Shown here one piece after another: positions 6,419 to 6,662 of a DNA stretch of 6,662 nt. The stretch comes from DATEMK01 sp035275625. Lineage in GTDB: Bacteria > Bacteroidota > Bacteroidia > AKYH767-A > OLB10. A model generated the notes under the pieces. That model made no database searches and was not told the DNA's origin. It saw only the letters and a list, made by a program, of their open reading frames with translations. Location: positions 1-6,662 of the forward strand of contig DATEMK010000540.1 of assembly GCA_035275625.1 (NCBI GenBank), in the 5' to 3' direction. Numbering within the stretch: the first letter of the stretch is position 1; each line of letters opens with the position of its first letter. The translations under genes and the position numbers were made by a program.

Positions 6419-6453
6419 CAGCCTTAATTATTAAAATAAGCAAACTGCTTTTT
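6417..6453 (+). terminator. Weak candidate terminator after the porin gene
   Basis: AGCAG at 6417-6421 can pair with CTGCT at 6445-6449. An inner CTTA/TAAG pairing is also possible, and a run of T residues follows (6449-6453). The stem is broken and AT-rich, so termination would be inefficient at best. It lies in the 43-bp gap before smpB, where a transcript end would separate the metal/redox genes from the housekeeping gene. Confidence 0.28.
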
Positions 6454-6461
6454 CCATCCTT

Positions 6462-6662
6462 ATGGAAGAAATCAACATTACCACAAATAAAAAAGCACAT
6501 TTTCAGTATCAGGTATCCGATACTTTTGAGGCCGGCTTGCAGCTTACGGGAACCGAAATTAAATCAGTGCGCGCCATGCAGGTGAACCTGAATGAATCCT
6601 ATTGTACTTTTACAGACGGAGAATTATTTGTAAAAGGAATGCACATTGCCGAATACAAATAC
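6462..6662 (+). CDS. smpB: SsrA-binding protein SmpB, N-terminal 67 codons (3' end cut off)
   Basis: SmpB binds tmRNA and delivers it to stalled ribosomes for trans-translation. From the ATG at 6462 the reading frame stays open for exactly 67 codons to the window edge; the full protein is usually about 150 residues. The family signature is clear: TNKKAHFQYQVSDTFEAG (8-25), LTGTEIKSVRAMQVNLNESY (28-47) and the GELFVKGMHIAEYKY stretch (53-67). This corresponds to the first part of the OB-fold that contacts tmRNA. No ssrA gene is visible in the window. No Shine-Dalgarno precedes the start, as elsewhere here. It is on the same strand as the metal/redox genes but functionally unrelated to them. 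Confidence 0.95.
   Translation, partial: MEEINITTNKKAHFQYQVSDTFEAGLQLTGTEIKSVRAMQVNLNESYCTFTDGELFVKGMHIAEYKY

Noticed and set aside
6343..6585. Open frame of 80 codons spanning the porin end and smpB start
   Set aside because: It overlaps two well-supported genes in a different frame and shows no motif; the smpB frame from 6462 is clear.

Overview
The window looks like a Bacteroidota chromosome segment (Chitinophagia/Sphingobacteriia-like by general feel, not resolved further). The support is an AT-rich composition, no clear Shine-Dalgarno sequences, a TAnnTTTG-type -7 promoter element, and the protein families present: an Nramp transporter fused to a Usp domain, a COG3488-type di-haem lipoprotein, a small lipoprotein-like Rieske protein, and a barrel protein ending in Tyr-Phe.

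Layout. Positions 1-682, minus strand: the N-terminal two thirds of pyrD (class 2 dihydroorotate dehydrogenase), running off the left edge. Positions 683-855: a divergent intergenic region with GTTATT-rich repeats and, next to the plus-strand gene, a perfect 6-4-6 palindrome (803-818) followed by a -7 element (827-834). Positions 856-6418: five plus-strand genes: a DtxR/MntR-family regulator, an MntH-like Nramp transporter with a C-terminal universal-stress (Usp) domain, a di-haem c-type cytochrome lipoprotein (DUF1111/DHOR), a small Rieske [2Fe-2S] protein and an outer-membrane porin-like barrel. From 6462 to the right edge: the first 67 codons of smpB.

How the genes may work together. The regulator and transporter overlap, and the palindrome is a convincing MntR/DtxR-type operator over the promoter, so a metal-repressed manganese (or iron) uptake unit is the best-supported reading. 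The cytochrome follows only 13 bp after mntH. The Rieske and porin genes overlap each other and lie 94 bp further on, behind a gap filled with two blocks of 7-bp repeats. Whether all five genes form one transcript is not shown. If they do, the locus combines regulation, inner-membrane uptake, two cell-envelope redox proteins and an outer-membrane channel. The nearest described parallel known to me is the co-regulated MntH/MnoP (manganese porin) pair of Bradyrhizobium. The role of the redox pair is unknown and is the most interesting open point here. pyrD and smpB are ordinary housekeeping neighbours.
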